From assembly GCF_014174495.1 (NCBI RefSeq), contig NZ_JACJHR010000004.1, forward strand, positions 152,836 through 216,835: a DNA stretch of 64,000 nt, read 5' to 3'. This document shows, one piece after another, positions 10,176 through 19,614 of this stretch (positions are counted from its first letter, which is position 1; each line of letters starts with the position of its first letter). The notes beneath the pieces are model-generated. The model did not search any database and was not told the origin of the DNA. It worked only from the letters and a program-made list of their open reading frames with translations. The stretch comes from Amycolatopsis echigonensis. Its GTDB lineage: Bacteria > Actinomycetota > Actinomycetes > Mycobacteriales > Pseudonocardiaceae. Position numbers and translations under genes: made by a program.

Positions 10176-10382
10176 CGCGCCTCCCATTGATGCCGATCCG
10201 GCAACAGTAACACCGATTTGCGTATTGGACTTGCATCACTCGGAGCCGCATCATCGAAGCAGGGCACAGTTCGCCGGGACCCGGCGCGACAGCCGAGAAA
10301 GTGCATCAGACGCGACCTGGACGACTTCTCTTTCCCTTGCTCACGGCGGCGATAAGCTGCCATCAATTGCGAAGGCTCAACG

Positions 10383-11675
10383 ATGAGCGCAAACCCCGCA
10401 AGAATTTCCTCGTCTCCCTATCGCTGGTTTATTCTGTTCGCCTGCTGGTTTTCCTTCACGCTGACTTCCGTCGACCGTTCGACGTGGGGGCCGGCCTCGG
10501 TATTCGTCGGCGAAAGCCTCGCGGTTCCGCTTGCCGGGCTCGGTGTGTTCGCGACCGCCTACTACGTCGGATACGTGGTTTCCAACGCGCTCGGCGGCAT
10601 CGGCACCGACCGCTTCGGCGGCCGGGTCATGCTGACGATCGCGCTGCTGGGCGCCGGTGCGTTCATGACCGTGTTCGGCTCCACGGCCTCGGCCGGCGTG
10701 GGCATAGCGGTCCAGGCCGTCATCGGGTTGTTCGCGGGCGCCGAGTACTCCGCCGGGATCAGGCTGATCACGAGCTGGTTCCCGCCCGAGCGCCTCGGCT
10801 TGCCGATGGGCGTGTACACGACGGCAACGTCGCTCGGGACGGCGGTCGCCAACACAGTCGTGCCGGCGTTGATCGCCTGGCACGGCTGGCAGACCTCCTA
10901 TCACTTCTTCGGGGCCGTGTCGATGGTCACCGCGGTCGTGCTGTTCTTCCTGCTGCGCAAGGGAAAGGAAGCTCGCGCTGCCGCCGGCCGGACGGGGCCG
11001 GGGGTCGGGCGCAGCGCGCTGAGGCTGTTCGGCAACCGCAACTTCCTGCTGGTCTGCGTGATCGGGTTCGCCGGACTCTGGGGCCTGTACGGGTTCGTCA
11101 CGTGGGCGAACGCCCTCATGATCCGGGGCTACCACGTAAGCCCGGAGCTCGCGGGCGCGGTCGTCGCGATCTTCGCGATCACGGCGGTGGTGGTCAAACC
11201 CGTGATCGGGTTCGTCGCGGACAAGGTGTTCCGCGGCGCGCGCAAGGTTCCGGTGATCGTTTTGCTGGGCGCGTTCGCGGCGGCGCTGACGGTGTTCGCG
11301 AACCTGGGCAGCGCGACGGGGTTCTTGTGGTTCGCTCCGGTGCTCGGAGCGGTCGCCTACGGCTGGACACCGCTGCTCGTCGCGCTGCTTCCGGGACTCG
11401 TTCCCCGTGCGGTGATCGGGTTCGCGTCCGGCCTGGCCAACGCGGTCTGGCAACTCGGCGCGGTGCTGGTCCCGGTCGTGGTCGGGGCGGTCTTCGCCGG
11501 CACGCGCTCGTTCGAGGCCGCGCTTTTCACGCTGGCGCTCGGTCCGCTGCTCGGGTTGCTGGCAATGATCTTCATGAAACTTCCCCGGGCCGGGTCCCGG
11601 GCCTCGGAACTCGATCCGGCTGATGCCGGAAACACGAAGGAAAAGGGAGAACCATGGCAGTCCGCTACGCAGTGA
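10383..11675 (+). CDS. MFS transporter
   Basis: Major facilitator transporter of 430 residues with about 12 predicted membrane helices, beginning YRWFILFACWFSFTLTSVD as in anion:cation symporter-type carriers of organic acids. The loop motif GTDRFGGR after helix 2 and the segment YSAGIRLITSWFPPERLG are characteristic. Its 3' end overlaps the following crotonase gene by 22 nt, so uptake and CoA metabolism are likely co-expressed. The substrate is probably a carboxylate, by analogy with the operon. Confidence 0.9.
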   Translation: MSANPARISSSPYRWFILFACWFSFTLTSVDRSTWGPASVFVGESLAVPLAGLGVFATAYYVGYVVSNALGGIGTDRFGGRVMLTIALLGAGAFMTVFGSTASAGVGIAVQAVIGLFAGAEYSAGIRLITSWFPPERLGLPMGVYTTATSLGTAVANTVVPALIAWHGWQTSYHFFGAVSMVTAVVLFFLLRKGKEARAAAGRTGPGVGRSALRLFGNRNFLLVCVIGFAGLWGLYGFVTWANALMIRGYHVSPELAGAVVAIFAITAVVVKPVIGFVADKVFRGARKVPVIVLLGAFAAALTVFANLGSATGFLWFAPVLGAVAYGWTPLLVALLPGLVPRAVIGFASGLANAVWQLGAVLVPVVVGAVFAGTRSFEAALFTLALGPLLGLLAMIFMKLPRAGSRASELDPADAGNTKEKGEPWQSATQ

Positions 11676-12454
11676 ACGGCGCCGTCGCCGAGATCACCAT
11701 CGACCGGCCGGAATCGCTGAACGCGATCGATTCGAAGACCTACCGGGAACTCGACGACGCGTTGCTCGAAATGGAGAAGGACCGCGAGGTCCGCGTCGCC
11801 ATCTTGACCGGCGAGGGCGACCGCGCGTTCTGCGCGGGCGCGGACCTGAAGGAAATGGACCGGCGGTCGGCTCCGCTGGAGGGCGAATGGCGGCCGTGGG
11901 TGCCCAACCGAGCCCAGCTCGGCCGGATGGGCACCTCCGACCTCGGGCTCGGCACCTCCAAGCCGGTCATCGCCGCGATCAACGGCTATGCCCTCGCGGG
12001 CGGTCTCGAGATCGCCTTGCACTGCGACATCAGGCTCGCCGCGGAGCACGCGGAGTTCGGATTCCCCGAGGTGAAGTGGAATCTGCTCCCCGGTTACGAG
12101 GCGTACCGCCTGCCCCGGGTCATCGGCTTGTCGCACGCCATGGAGCTTCTGCTGACCGGCCGGTTCTTCGACGCGCGGGAGGCGCTGCGGCTGGGTCTCG
12201 TGAGCCGGGTCGTCCCCGGGGAGGAACTGCTCGCCGCGGCACGGTCCGTCGCGGCGGAGATCTGCCGGAACGGGGACCTCGCGGTGCGGATGACCAAAGA
12301 GATGGTCCAGCGCGGCCTCGATTCTTCCCAGGACGACCATTTCCGATACCTGCAGCTGCACTACGACATCCTCGACAGCACCGCGGAGCAGCGGGAAGGG
12401 ATCCGGGCGTTCACCGAACGGCGGACGCCGGGCTACGCGCGGGTGACCGAGTGA
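11654..12454 (+). CDS. Enoyl-CoA hydratase
   Basis: Crotonase-family hydratase, 266 residues. Both glutamates expected for water addition are visible, in ALAGGLEIALHCD and GFPEVKWNLLPG, and the CoA pocket AFCAGADLKEMD is intact. The ATG at 11654 follows AAAGGGAGA, inside the end of the MFS gene. Its stop overlaps the GTG of the CoA-transferase (GTGA), indicating translational coupling. Confidence 0.92.
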   Translation: MAVRYAVNGAVAEITIDRPESLNAIDSKTYRELDDALLEMEKDREVRVAILTGEGDRAFCAGADLKEMDRRSAPLEGEWRPWVPNRAQLGRMGTSDLGLGTSKPVIAAINGYALAGGLEIALHCDIRLAAEHAEFGFPEVKWNLLPGYEAYRLPRVIGLSHAMELLLTGRFFDAREALRLGLVSRVVPGEELLAAARSVAAEICRNGDLAVRMTKEMVQRGLDSSQDDHFRYLQLHYDILDSTAEQREGIRAFTERRTPGYARVTE

Positions 12455-13650
12455 GGCCGGCCCGCCCGGCGCGGGACGCAGGCCCGCTCGCCGGGATCCG
12501 GGTGCTCGACCTGACCCGCGTGCTGTCCGGGCCGTACGCGACGATGGCGCTGGGAGACCTCGGTGCGGACGTCGTCAAGGTGGAAAAACCGGGCAGCGGC
12601 GACGACGCTCGCGAGATCACCCCCAAGGTGAACGGTCTGAGCCACTACTTCGCGAGCCTCAACCGGAACAAGCGCAGCGTCGAACTCGACCTGTCGTCGG
12701 CGGAAGGCCGGGAGCTGTTCTTCGCGCTCTGCGCGGAAGCCGACGTGGTGGTCCAGAATTTCCGGCACGGGCAGGCCGCGGCGTGGGGGATCGGCTACGA
12801 GGACGTCCGCGGCCGCAACCCGCGAGCGGTCTACTGCTCGATCTCCGGGTTCGGGGAAACCGGCGAACTCGCCGGAAAGCCGTCCTTCGACGTCGTCGGG
12901 CAGGCCATGAGCGGGGCGATGAGCCTGAACGGCGAGCCGGACGGACCGCCGCTGAAGTTCGGGATTCCCCTCGGCGACCTCGCCGTCGGCTCGGACGCTG
13001 TCCGCGGGATCCTGGCCGCGCTGGTTCGCCGGTCCGTCACCGGCGAGGGCGCGCACGTCGAGGTGAACCTCTTCGCTTCCCTGCTGGCCCTGACGACCTA
13101 CCACGCGTCGAACTACCTCTGCACCGGGCGTGTCCCGATGCGGCTCGGCAACAGCCACCACGCGGCCCCATTCGGCGTTTTCGCCGTCGAGGACGGACAT
13201 GTGGCGATCGCCGCGTGGAACGACAAGTTCTGGCGCAAGCTCTGCACGGCGTTGGACTTGCCCGGCCTAGCCGACGACGACCGGTTCAAGCGGTACTCCG
13301 ATCGCCAGGTCCACCGCGCCGAATGCGACGCGGCCGTCGCCGAGGTCGCGGCCCGCCACACCCGGGCCGCGCTCATCCGGCGGCTCGAAGCGCACGACGT
13401 GCCGTGCGGGCCAGTGCTCGACGTCGCCGAGGCGGTCGAGCTGGCCCGGAGCATTTCGCCGGGGCTGATCGCCGGCGTGGACTCGCCGCACGCCGGGCAT
13501 CTGGAGATGGTGGGCAGCCCCGTCGTGTTTGACGGCCGGGCCGCCGCGGTCGCGGTGCCGCCTCCTGCCCTCGGGCAGCACAACGAAGAAATCCTCGGCC
13601 GGGTCGCCGCGTCGGCGCCCCGGGCGAATGCCGAAGGGAAAATCGCATGA
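12451..13650 (+). CDS. Class III (CaiB/BaiF) CoA-transferase
   Basis: Family III CoA-transferase of 399 residues that would move CoA between acyl-CoA and a free acid. The N-terminal GIRVLDLTRVLSGPYATM, the KVEKPGSGDDAR segment and the catalytic-Asp region PSFDVVGQAMSG are typical, and the C-terminus ends with ALGQHNEEILG. The GTG at 12451 overlaps the hydratase stop; the frame is open upstream but lies in the shadow of that gene. The next gene overlaps by 4 nt (ATGA), so this is a tight four-gene operon. Confidence 0.93.
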   Translation: MRPARPARDAGPLAGIRVLDLTRVLSGPYATMALGDLGADVVKVEKPGSGDDAREITPKVNGLSHYFASLNRNKRSVELDLSSAEGRELFFALCAEADVVVQNFRHGQAAAWGIGYEDVRGRNPRAVYCSISGFGETGELAGKPSFDVVGQAMSGAMSLNGEPDGPPLKFGIPLGDLAVGSDAVRGILAALVRRSVTGEGAHVEVNLFASLLALTTYHASNYLCTGRVPMRLGNSHHAAPFGVFAVEDGHVAIAAWNDKFWRKLCTALDLPGLADDDRFKRYSDRQVHRAECDAAVAEVAARHTRAALIRRLEAHDVPCGPVLDVAEAVELARSISPGLIAGVDSPHAGHLEMVGSPVVFDGRAAAVAVPPPALGQHNEEILGRVAASAPRANAEGKIA

Positions 13651-14729
13651 TCGTGGCACAGCCGAAAGACGACTCCGAACGCGCGCTCATGCGGGACAGC
13701 GACTTCGCGAGCGCGTTCTGGTCGCGGCTCTGGATCGGAGTGCAGCTCACCATTCTGCGGGAGCGCGGCGAGGGAGATCTGGTCGAAGCGACCTTCCAGC
13801 GGCTCCGCCGGCACCAGCGCAGCCACTTCCTCCCCGGCCTGGACAAGCTCGGCATCGACCGGACGCTGCCGGCCGCGGTTGTCGCGGCGCGCTACCACTA
13901 CCTGTCCAACATGCTGGGCGGGATGGCGATGGAGTACGTCGAGGAGAGCCCGCGAAAGGTGTGGATCCGGTACCTGCCGCCCGCCTATACCTGGCCGGGA
14001 AACGCTTTGTTCGCCGTGCCGCCCTCGGTGCAGCGGACGATGTTCAAAGCCTGGCACCCGTTCAACGGGGAATCGCTCGGGAATCCGCGCCTCGGATTCG
14101 TCGTCACGAAGCTTTATCAGGAGGGCGGCCCGTGCGACGAGGGCTACTTCCAGGAGTACGACCACGATCTGGCTCCGGAGGAACGCATCCAGTTCCGTCC
14201 GGTGCTGTCCTCGCCGGAATTCGATCCCGGCAAGGCACCGGCCCTCGATCCGTCCCGGTGGCCGCTGCCGCGGATCGCCAAGGCCAAACGCAAGTGGTCG
14301 CGCGAGATGTTCGAGGACGTCATCCGGTGCACGCTCGAGATGTACAACGTCGACCGCACGGCCGCGCTGCTCGCGCACACCTGCCGGCTGTTCGCGATCC
14401 AGTACTTCGGCGAAATTCGGGATCACGTCGGAGTAACCGGCGCAGAGGCGGCCGATTTCGCGAAGATCTTTGCCCGGCTCGGGGAACTCACAGGGGAGAA
14501 GATCTCCGTTAGCAAGGAGAGCCCCGGCCTGGTACGGGTCCAGCGGACGACGGGTCTCTTCGGCGCCGCAGTCCCGGCTGCGGTGTACGAAGCGCTTTTC
14601 GAATTCGTCAAGACATCCGCGCGGATTCATAACGCGCGGATGACGGTCGGACTCGCGTCGGTGATGTGCACTGGCGGCGAGCATCGCGAGGAATGGCTGA
14701 TCGAGGACGCGCCCGGCGAGGAGCGTTAG
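13647..14729 (+). CDS. Conserved protein of unknown function in acyl-CoA operon
   Basis: Soluble protein of 360 residues that I do not recognise. No signal peptide, membrane helix or nucleotide-binding motif is evident. It is rich in aromatic and charged residues (YHYLSNMLGG, KVWIRYLPPAYTWPG) and has a C-terminal stretch with MTVGLASVMCTGG. It overlaps the CoA-transferase stop by 4 nt, so it belongs to the MFS/hydratase/CoA-transferase operon and presumably serves the same pathway. Codon use matches its neighbours. Confidence 0.8.
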   Translation: MIVAQPKDDSERALMRDSDFASAFWSRLWIGVQLTILRERGEGDLVEATFQRLRRHQRSHFLPGLDKLGIDRTLPAAVVAARYHYLSNMLGGMAMEYVEESPRKVWIRYLPPAYTWPGNALFAVPPSVQRTMFKAWHPFNGESLGNPRLGFVVTKLYQEGGPCDEGYFQEYDHDLAPEERIQFRPVLSSPEFDPGKAPALDPSRWPLPRIAKAKRKWSREMFEDVIRCTLEMYNVDRTAALLAHTCRLFAIQYFGEIRDHVGVTGAEAADFAKIFARLGELTGEKISVSKESPGLVRVQRTTGLFGAAVPAAVYEALFEFVKTSARIHNARMTVGLASVMCTGGEHREEWLIEDAPGEER

Positions 14730-14782
14730 CAGGTCGGGTGGTGAGTCCGCCGCGGGAACCTCTCGGCTCGCGCGGCGGACTG

Positions 14783-14818
14783 CCGACAAGTGTCCACTGT
14801 GGTGAGCGGACTTGTCGG
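14783..14818. terminator. Weak inverted repeat between convergent genes
   Basis: CCGACAAGT and ACTTGTCGG, 9-bp arms around an 18-nt loop, between the convergent genes ending at 14729 and 14831. Possible terminator; the loop is long and no T tract follows. Confidence 0.4.
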
Positions 14819-14830
14819 AATCCCGGGCTG

Positions 14831-15628
14831 CTACTGGGAGAAGCTCGGAGTGCGCTTTTCGAGGAAGGCGTTCACGCCTTCGATTCCTTCCGCGGTAGCG
14901 ACGATCTTGGTGATCGTGGCGGCTTCGTCGTCGAGCTGGGTCGCCAGATCCCGCTGCGCTGCCGCGGCGACAAGGCGTTTGGTTTCCGCGTAGGCCCGCG
15001 CGGGGCCGGCGAGCAGCCCCGCGACCACCTCGTCGGTGACGCGGTCCAGTTCGGCTGCCGGGACGGCGCGGCTGACCAGACCGTGTTGTGCGGCCTCGGC
15101 CCCGGTCAAAGCTCGGTTCGTCAGTGCGAGGTCCAGCGCACGCGCCGGTCCCAAGCGCCGCGCCAGCAGCCAGGTCGAACCGCAATCGGGGCTGAGCCCC
15201 GCCGCGGTGTAGGCGACCTGCAGCTTGGCTTCGGCGGCCATCAGCACGATGTCCGCCGCCAGCGCGACCCCGATCCCGCCGCCGGCCACGGTGGCGTGGA
15301 TGGCGCTGACCACGGGAACGGGTGTGTTCGCGAGCGTGAGAATCGCCTGGTGGAGGTCCTGCGCGAGAGCGCCCACCTCCTGTCCGCGGTCAGCGGCGGC
15401 CGCGAATTCGCGGAGGTCTCCTCCTCCGGAGAAGGTGCGGCCCTTGGCGCGCAGGAGGACCACCCTGACCGTCCCGTCGTGTGCGCCGGCGGCGACCCGG
15501 TCCGCGGCTTCCCGCAGTGCGCGGCCGGTCGCCATGTCCAAGGCGTTGGCCGGTGGCCGGTTCAGGGTGATCCGGGCGAGCCCGTCCGCGAGGTCCCATT
15601 CGACGCGGTCTTCCAGCACTTCAGGCAT
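14831..15628 (-). CDS. Enoyl-CoA isomerase-like crotonase
   Basis: Crotonase-fold protein of 265 residues. The first hydratase glutamate is replaced (TVAGGGIGVALAAD). The second site reads GLSPDCGSTWLLARR, the Asp-containing segment seen in PaaG-like and delta3-delta2-enoyl-CoA isomerases, so isomerisation is more likely than hydration. The ATG at 15628 follows GGAGAGGG. It is divergent from the AMP ligase at 15798 and shares with it a region containing a perfect TetR-type operator. Confidence 0.88.
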   Translation of the reverse strand: MPEVLEDRVEWDLADGLARITLNRPPANALDMATGRALREAADRVAAGAHDGTVRVVLLRAKGRTFSGGGDLREFAAAADRGQEVGALAQDLHQAILTLANTPVPVVSAIHATVAGGGIGVALAADIVLMAAEAKLQVAYTAAGLSPDCGSTWLLARRLGPARALDLALTNRALTGAEAAQHGLVSRAVPAAELDRVTDEVVAGLLAGPARAYAETKRLVAAAAQRDLATQLDDEAATITKIVATAEGIEGVNAFLEKRTPSFSQ

Positions 15629-15662
15629 AATTTCCGGCCCTCTCCAAGATCGAGTTGCGTAC

Positions 15663-15678
15663 TACCGTTTGGACGGTA
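15663..15678. promoter_or_regulatory. Perfect inverted repeat, candidate TetR operator
   Basis: TACCGT and ACGGTA arms around TTGG, in the divergent promoter region between the isomerase and the AMP ligase. Its form and size match TetR-family operators. The nearest TetR gene is at 25848-26552; the link is inference. Confidence 0.6.
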
Positions 15679-15712
15679 TGCCGACCGATACTACTAAAAC
15701 CCGACCGATGAG

Positions 15713-15741
15713 TTGATTATCAGTCTCGTAGTTCGTACTGT
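15713..15741 (+). promoter_or_regulatory. Predicted promoter of the ligase/flavoenzyme operon
   Basis: TTGATT (15713-15718) and TACTGT (15736-15741) separated by 17 bp, close to the actinobacterial housekeeping consensus. The start codon lies 57 bp beyond the -10 element. Confidence 0.5.
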
Positions 15742-15797
15742 TGTCCCATCAGTCCAGAAGAGCCGTCGAGGCTCGTCGAGGCACACAGGAGGCGCTC

Positions 15798-17519
15798 ATG
15801 GCGGAGCGCGGGCAGGGAGATCCCCTTGGCGGGGCGGTCGACCGGCGCGTCCGGGCGGACCGGATGCCGGGCGACCCCGCTGAATTGCGCGGGCTCGGGT
15901 GGTGGCGCGACCGCACAGTGGTCGACGACTTCCTGGAGCATTCCGCGCGGCAGCCCGGCAAGACGGCGGTCGTGTCGCGCCGCGGCGACCGGAACGCGGA
16001 GTCGTTCACCTACCGGGAGTTCGCCGGGATCGTGGACCGGTTCGCGTCGGTGTTGCTGGAACTCGGCGTGCGGCCCGGGGAAGCGGTGTCGTTCCAGCTG
16101 CCGAACTGGTGGCAGTTCGCCGCGGTGCACCTGGCGTGCGGACGGATCGGGGCGGTGAGCAATCCGGTCCTGCCCATCCTGCGCAGCCGGGAAGTCGCGT
16201 TCATCTGCGACCGGCTCCGCTCCCGGGTCCTGATCACGCCCGGGACGTTCCGCGGTCACGACTACGCCGCGATGGCGGCCGGGATAGCGGCAAGTGTCGG
16301 CACTCTCGAACACGTGCTGGTGGCGGGTGAAGCGCCGGAAGGATTGCCGGGAACCAGACGCCTCGAGGAGTTGGCTGCCGCGGTCGCTGTCGCGCCGAAC
16401 CTCGATGCGTTGCGGCCGTCGCCGGACGACCCGGCCCAGGTCGGTTTCACCTCCGGAACGACCGGCGAGCCGAAAGGCGTGGTGCACACCTGGAACACGG
16501 TGTACGCCGGGATGCGTCCGTCGTACGAGGCCGCGCGCCTCACCCCGGACGACGTGCTGCTGGCCTTCTCGCCGCTGGGGCACACGGTCGGCTTCTACTA
16601 CGGCGTGACGATGCCGTTCCTCTACGGGATGACGGTGGTGTACCAGGACACCTGGGATCCGGCCGCGGCACTGGAGCTGATCGCGGAGCACGGGGTCACT
16701 TGGACGATGGCCGCGCCGACGTTCCTCGCCGACCTCTGCGCCGCCGGCTCCGCCCGGCCGGTGCGGAGCCTGAGCCGGATCAGCTGCGCGGGCGCACCGA
16801 TCCCGCCGGATCTCGTCGGCCGGGTGCGGGAACGGCTCGGCGCACGGCTGCTGGCGGTGTGGGGCATGACCGAGGTCGGCGCGCTGAGCACGACCCGGCT
16901 GGACGACGATCCGCTGCGCGCCGCCGAAAGCGACGGCGGCCCGATGCCGTGGAACGAGCTGAAGATCGCGGACAAGACCGGCCGGGAACTGCCGCACGGA
17001 CAGGAAGGCCGTCTTCTCGCGCGCGGTGCGTCGTTGCTGGTCGGCTATCACGGGCGGCGCGACCTGCTGGACGCCGCGATCGACGCCGACGGCTGGTTCG
17101 ACACCGGCGACCTGGCCCGGATGGACGACGACGGCTACATCCGGATCTGCGGGCGTACCAAGGACATCGTGGTGCGCGGCGGCGAGAACGTTCCGGTCGT
17201 CGAGGTCGAAGGGGAGCTCGTCCGGCATCCCGCCATCCGCGACGTCGCCGTGGTCGGCGCGCCGGACCCGAGGCTGGGAGAGCGCGCCGTCGCCGTCGTC
17301 GTACCGGCAGATCCGCGGCAACCGCCTGATCTGCGAGACCTGCAAGCACATCTGCGTGCCGCCGGCATGGCCACCCAGTTCTGGCCGGAGCACCTCGTGC
17401 TCGCCGACTCCTTGCCGCGCACGGCGACCGGCAAGGTGCAGAAGTTCCTCCTCCGTGCCGACGTCGCCGGGGTTTTCGCCGGCGACACCCCGAAAACCAC
17501 GATCCTGGAGCCGAAGTGA
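15798..17519 (+). CDS. AMP-dependent acid-CoA ligase, cyclohexanecarboxylate/AliA-like
   Basis: ANL-family CoA ligase of 573 residues. It shows the phosphate loop SGTTGEPKG, WGMTEVGALSTTR, the hinge WFDTGDLARMD and the catalytic lysine motif PRTATGKVQK. The N-terminal half, with PNWWQFAAVHLACGRIG, resembles ligases annotated as cyclohexanecarboxylate-CoA ligases, but substrate assignment from this is weak. The ATG at 15798 follows CAGGAGG; an in-frame TTG at 15741 overlaps the predicted -10 box and is unlikely. The stop overlaps the next gene's GTG. Confidence 0.9.
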   Translation: MAERGQGDPLGGAVDRRVRADRMPGDPAELRGLGWWRDRTVVDDFLEHSARQPGKTAVVSRRGDRNAESFTYREFAGIVDRFASVLLELGVRPGEAVSFQLPNWWQFAAVHLACGRIGAVSNPVLPILRSREVAFICDRLRSRVLITPGTFRGHDYAAMAAGIAASVGTLEHVLVAGEAPEGLPGTRRLEELAAAVAVAPNLDALRPSPDDPAQVGFTSGTTGEPKGVVHTWNTVYAGMRPSYEAARLTPDDVLLAFSPLGHTVGFYYGVTMPFLYGMTVVYQDTWDPAAALELIAEHGVTWTMAAPTFLADLCAAGSARPVRSLSRISCAGAPIPPDLVGRVRERLGARLLAVWGMTEVGALSTTRLDDDPLRAAESDGGPMPWNELKIADKTGRELPHGQEGRLLARGASLLVGYHGRRDLLDAAIDADGWFDTGDLARMDDDGYIRICGRTKDIVVRGGENVPVVEVEGELVRHPAIRDVAVVGAPDPRLGERAVAVVVPADPRQPPDLRDLQAHLRAAGMATQFWPEHLVLADSLPRTATGKVQKFLLRADVAGVFAGDTPKTTILEPK

Positions 17520-19555
17520 CGAACGCCCCCGCCACCGCACATCCGCATCTGCTCGCCCCGCTGCGCGTCGGCGGCACCACCCTCGCCAACCGGATGGTCA
17601 TGGGTGCCATGCACACCCGGCTGGAAACCCTCGACCGGCCGGTGGAACGGCTCTCCGCCTTCTACGCGGCGCGCGCCCGAGGCGGCGTCGGCCTGATCCT
17701 GACCGGCGGGTACGCGCCGCATCCGGACGGGCGAATGGATCCCGAATCCGGCGTCATCGACGACGATCACGAACTCGATTCGCACCGCGCGGTCTGCGAA
17801 GCGGTACACGCGGAGGGCAGCGCGATCGTGCTGCAGCTGCTGCACGCGGGCCGGTACGCGAAGGTGCCCGGGTGCGTCGGCCCGTCTTCCGCCCGGGCGC
17901 GCATCAACGCGCATGCGCCGCGGGCACTCGACGCGGCCGAGGTCTGGGACGTCGTCGGGCAGTTCGTCCGGTCCGCGGAGCTGGCCAGCGACGCCGGATA
18001 CGACGGCGTCGAGATCATGGGGTCGGAAGGCTATCTGCTCAACGAGTTCACCTCGCCGCGCACCAACGACCGCTGGGACGAGTTCGGCGGCGACCTGGAC
18101 GGGCGGCTGCGGCTGCCGGTCGAGATCGTCCGCCGGACCCGCGAGCGGCTGGGGCCGGATTTCCTGCTGGTGTACCGGATTTCCGCGGTCGACCTGGTCG
18201 AGGACGGACTGACCGGCGACGAGATCGCCGAACTCGCCCGGCGCGTCGAAGCGGCCGGCGCGGACGTGCTCAACACCGGGGTCGGCTGGCACGAGTCGGC
18301 GGTGCCGACCATCGCGGCCAGCGTCCCCCGCGCGGCCTGGACGTTCGCGGTGCGGCGGGTGAAGGACGCGGTGGGCATCCCGGTCATCGCGTCGAACCGG
18401 ATCAACGACCCGGACGTGGCGGAGGCGCTGCTCGCCGACGGGTCCGCGGACCTGGTGTCGATGGCGCGGCCGTTGCTCGCCGACCCGGACTTCGCGGTCA
18501 AAGTCCGCACCGGGCGCACCGACGAGATCAACACCTGCATCGCGTGCAACCAGGCGTGCCTGGACCGCATCTTCACCGACCGCACCGCGTCCTGCATGGT
18601 CAATCCCCGTGCCGGGCACGAGATCGAGTTCCTCGCCGAGAAACCCGTGGTGCGGCAGCGCATCGCCGTCGTGGGCGGCGGCCCGGCGGGGATGGCGTTC
18701 GCGCTGAACGCCGCCGAACGCGGCCACTCGGTCACGCTGTACGACGCGGCCGAGGAGCTGGGCGGGCAGTGGAACCTGGCCAAGCGCGTGCCGGGGAAGG
18801 CGGAGTTCAACCAGGCGATCCGGTACTTCCGGGTCCGGCTGGAGCGGTCCGGAGTGGACGTCCGGCTCGGCAAGCCGGTGGAGGCTGACGAACTCGTCAA
18901 CGAGGACTACGACGACATCGTCCTCGCCACCGGCGTGCACCCGCGCCGACCGGACATCCCCGGCATCGGCCACGCGAAGGTGGTGTCCTATGCGGACGTC
19001 CTTTCCGGACGCGTGACGCCGGGCAAGCGGGTGGCGGTCATCGGCGCCGGCGGCATCGGCTTCGACACCGCCGAGTACCTGGTCGGCAATCCCCGCGTCG
19101 CGCTGGAGCCGGAGACGTTCCTGCGGGAATGGGGCGTTGCCGCGCCGGACGCCGGTCTTCGCGGGGATCTCGCCGCACCGGCCGCCGAACCGGAACCGGC
19201 GCACGAGGTCACGCTGTTCCAGCGCAAGCCCGAACGCCTCGGCCGCGGGCTGGGCAAGTCGACCGGCTGGATCCTGCGCAGCCGGTTGCGCAAGGCTGGT
19301 GTCGCAGAGGTCGCCGGCGCCCGTTACGACGCCATCGACGACGAGGGCCTGCACTACACCGTCGACGGCGAGTCGCGCGTGCATCCGTGCGACACCGTGG
19401 TCATCTGCGCCGGACAGGAGAGCGACCGGACTCTCCACAGCGCGCTGTCCGAACGGGGCGTGTCCGCTCGGCTGATCGGCGGCGCGGACGTGGCCGCGGA
19501 ACTGGACGCTGTGCGCGCGATCGACCAGGCGACTCGCTTGGCCGTGACCATCTGA
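17516..19555 (+). CDS. NADH:flavin oxidoreductase / 2,4-dienoyl-CoA reductase (FadH-like)
   Basis: Two-part flavoenzyme of 679 residues. The N-terminal old-yellow-enzyme barrel (about residues 10-340) carries the QLLHAGRYA active-site segment. An iron-sulfur cysteine cluster, CIACNQACLDRI followed by a fourth Cys in SCMVNP, comes next. An FAD/NAD(P) domain follows with VVGGGPAGM and VIGAGGIGFD. The arrangement matches bacterial 2,4-dienoyl-CoA reductase and related ene-reductases, so reduction of an unsaturated acyl-CoA or ring is likely. The GTG start overlaps the ligase stop (GTGA). Confidence 0.93.
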   Translation: MTNAPATAHPHLLAPLRVGGTTLANRMVMGAMHTRLETLDRPVERLSAFYAARARGGVGLILTGGYAPHPDGRMDPESGVIDDDHELDSHRAVCEAVHAEGSAIVLQLLHAGRYAKVPGCVGPSSARARINAHAPRALDAAEVWDVVGQFVRSAELASDAGYDGVEIMGSEGYLLNEFTSPRTNDRWDEFGGDLDGRLRLPVEIVRRTRERLGPDFLLVYRISAVDLVEDGLTGDEIAELARRVEAAGADVLNTGVGWHESAVPTIAASVPRAAWTFAVRRVKDAVGIPVIASNRINDPDVAEALLADGSADLVSMARPLLADPDFAVKVRTGRTDEINTCIACNQACLDRIFTDRTASCMVNPRAGHEIEFLAEKPVVRQRIAVVGGGPAGMAFALNAAERGHSVTLYDAAEELGGQWNLAKRVPGKAEFNQAIRYFRVRLERSGVDVRLGKPVEADELVNEDYDDIVLATGVHPRRPDIPGIGHAKVVSYADVLSGRVTPGKRVAVIGAGGIGFDTAEYLVGNPRVALEPETFLREWGVAAPDAGLRGDLAAPAAEPEPAHEVTLFQRKPERLGRGLGKSTGWILRSRLRKAGVAEVAGARYDAIDDEGLHYTVDGESRVHPCDTVVICAGQESDRTLHSALSERGVSARLIGGADVAAELDAVRAIDQATRLAVTI

Positions 19556-19561
19556 TCTCCC

Positions 19562-19608
19562 GAAAGACTGGTGCCCCGGCGGAACTTCCGCCGGGGCACC
19601 AGTCTTTC
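19562..19608. terminator. Strong bidirectional terminator
   Basis: Perfect 21-bp stem with a 5-nt loop, rich in G and C at its centre and ending in CTTTC on the plus strand and on the minus strand. It separates the convergent FadH-like and acyl-CoA dehydrogenase genes. Confidence 0.93.
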
Positions 19609-19614
19609 CGTTCT

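Noticed and set aside
10188..10382. LysR box (T-N11-A) upstream of the MFS operon
   Set aside because: No convincing symmetrical element stood out, although a site is expected here.
9284..14802. CCAC[A/T]GTGG palindrome at 9284 and 14794 (also 38530 and 58226) as a dispersed operator
   Set aside because: Only four copies, one inside a coding sequence, in unrelated contexts; slightly above chance but not convincing as one regulon.
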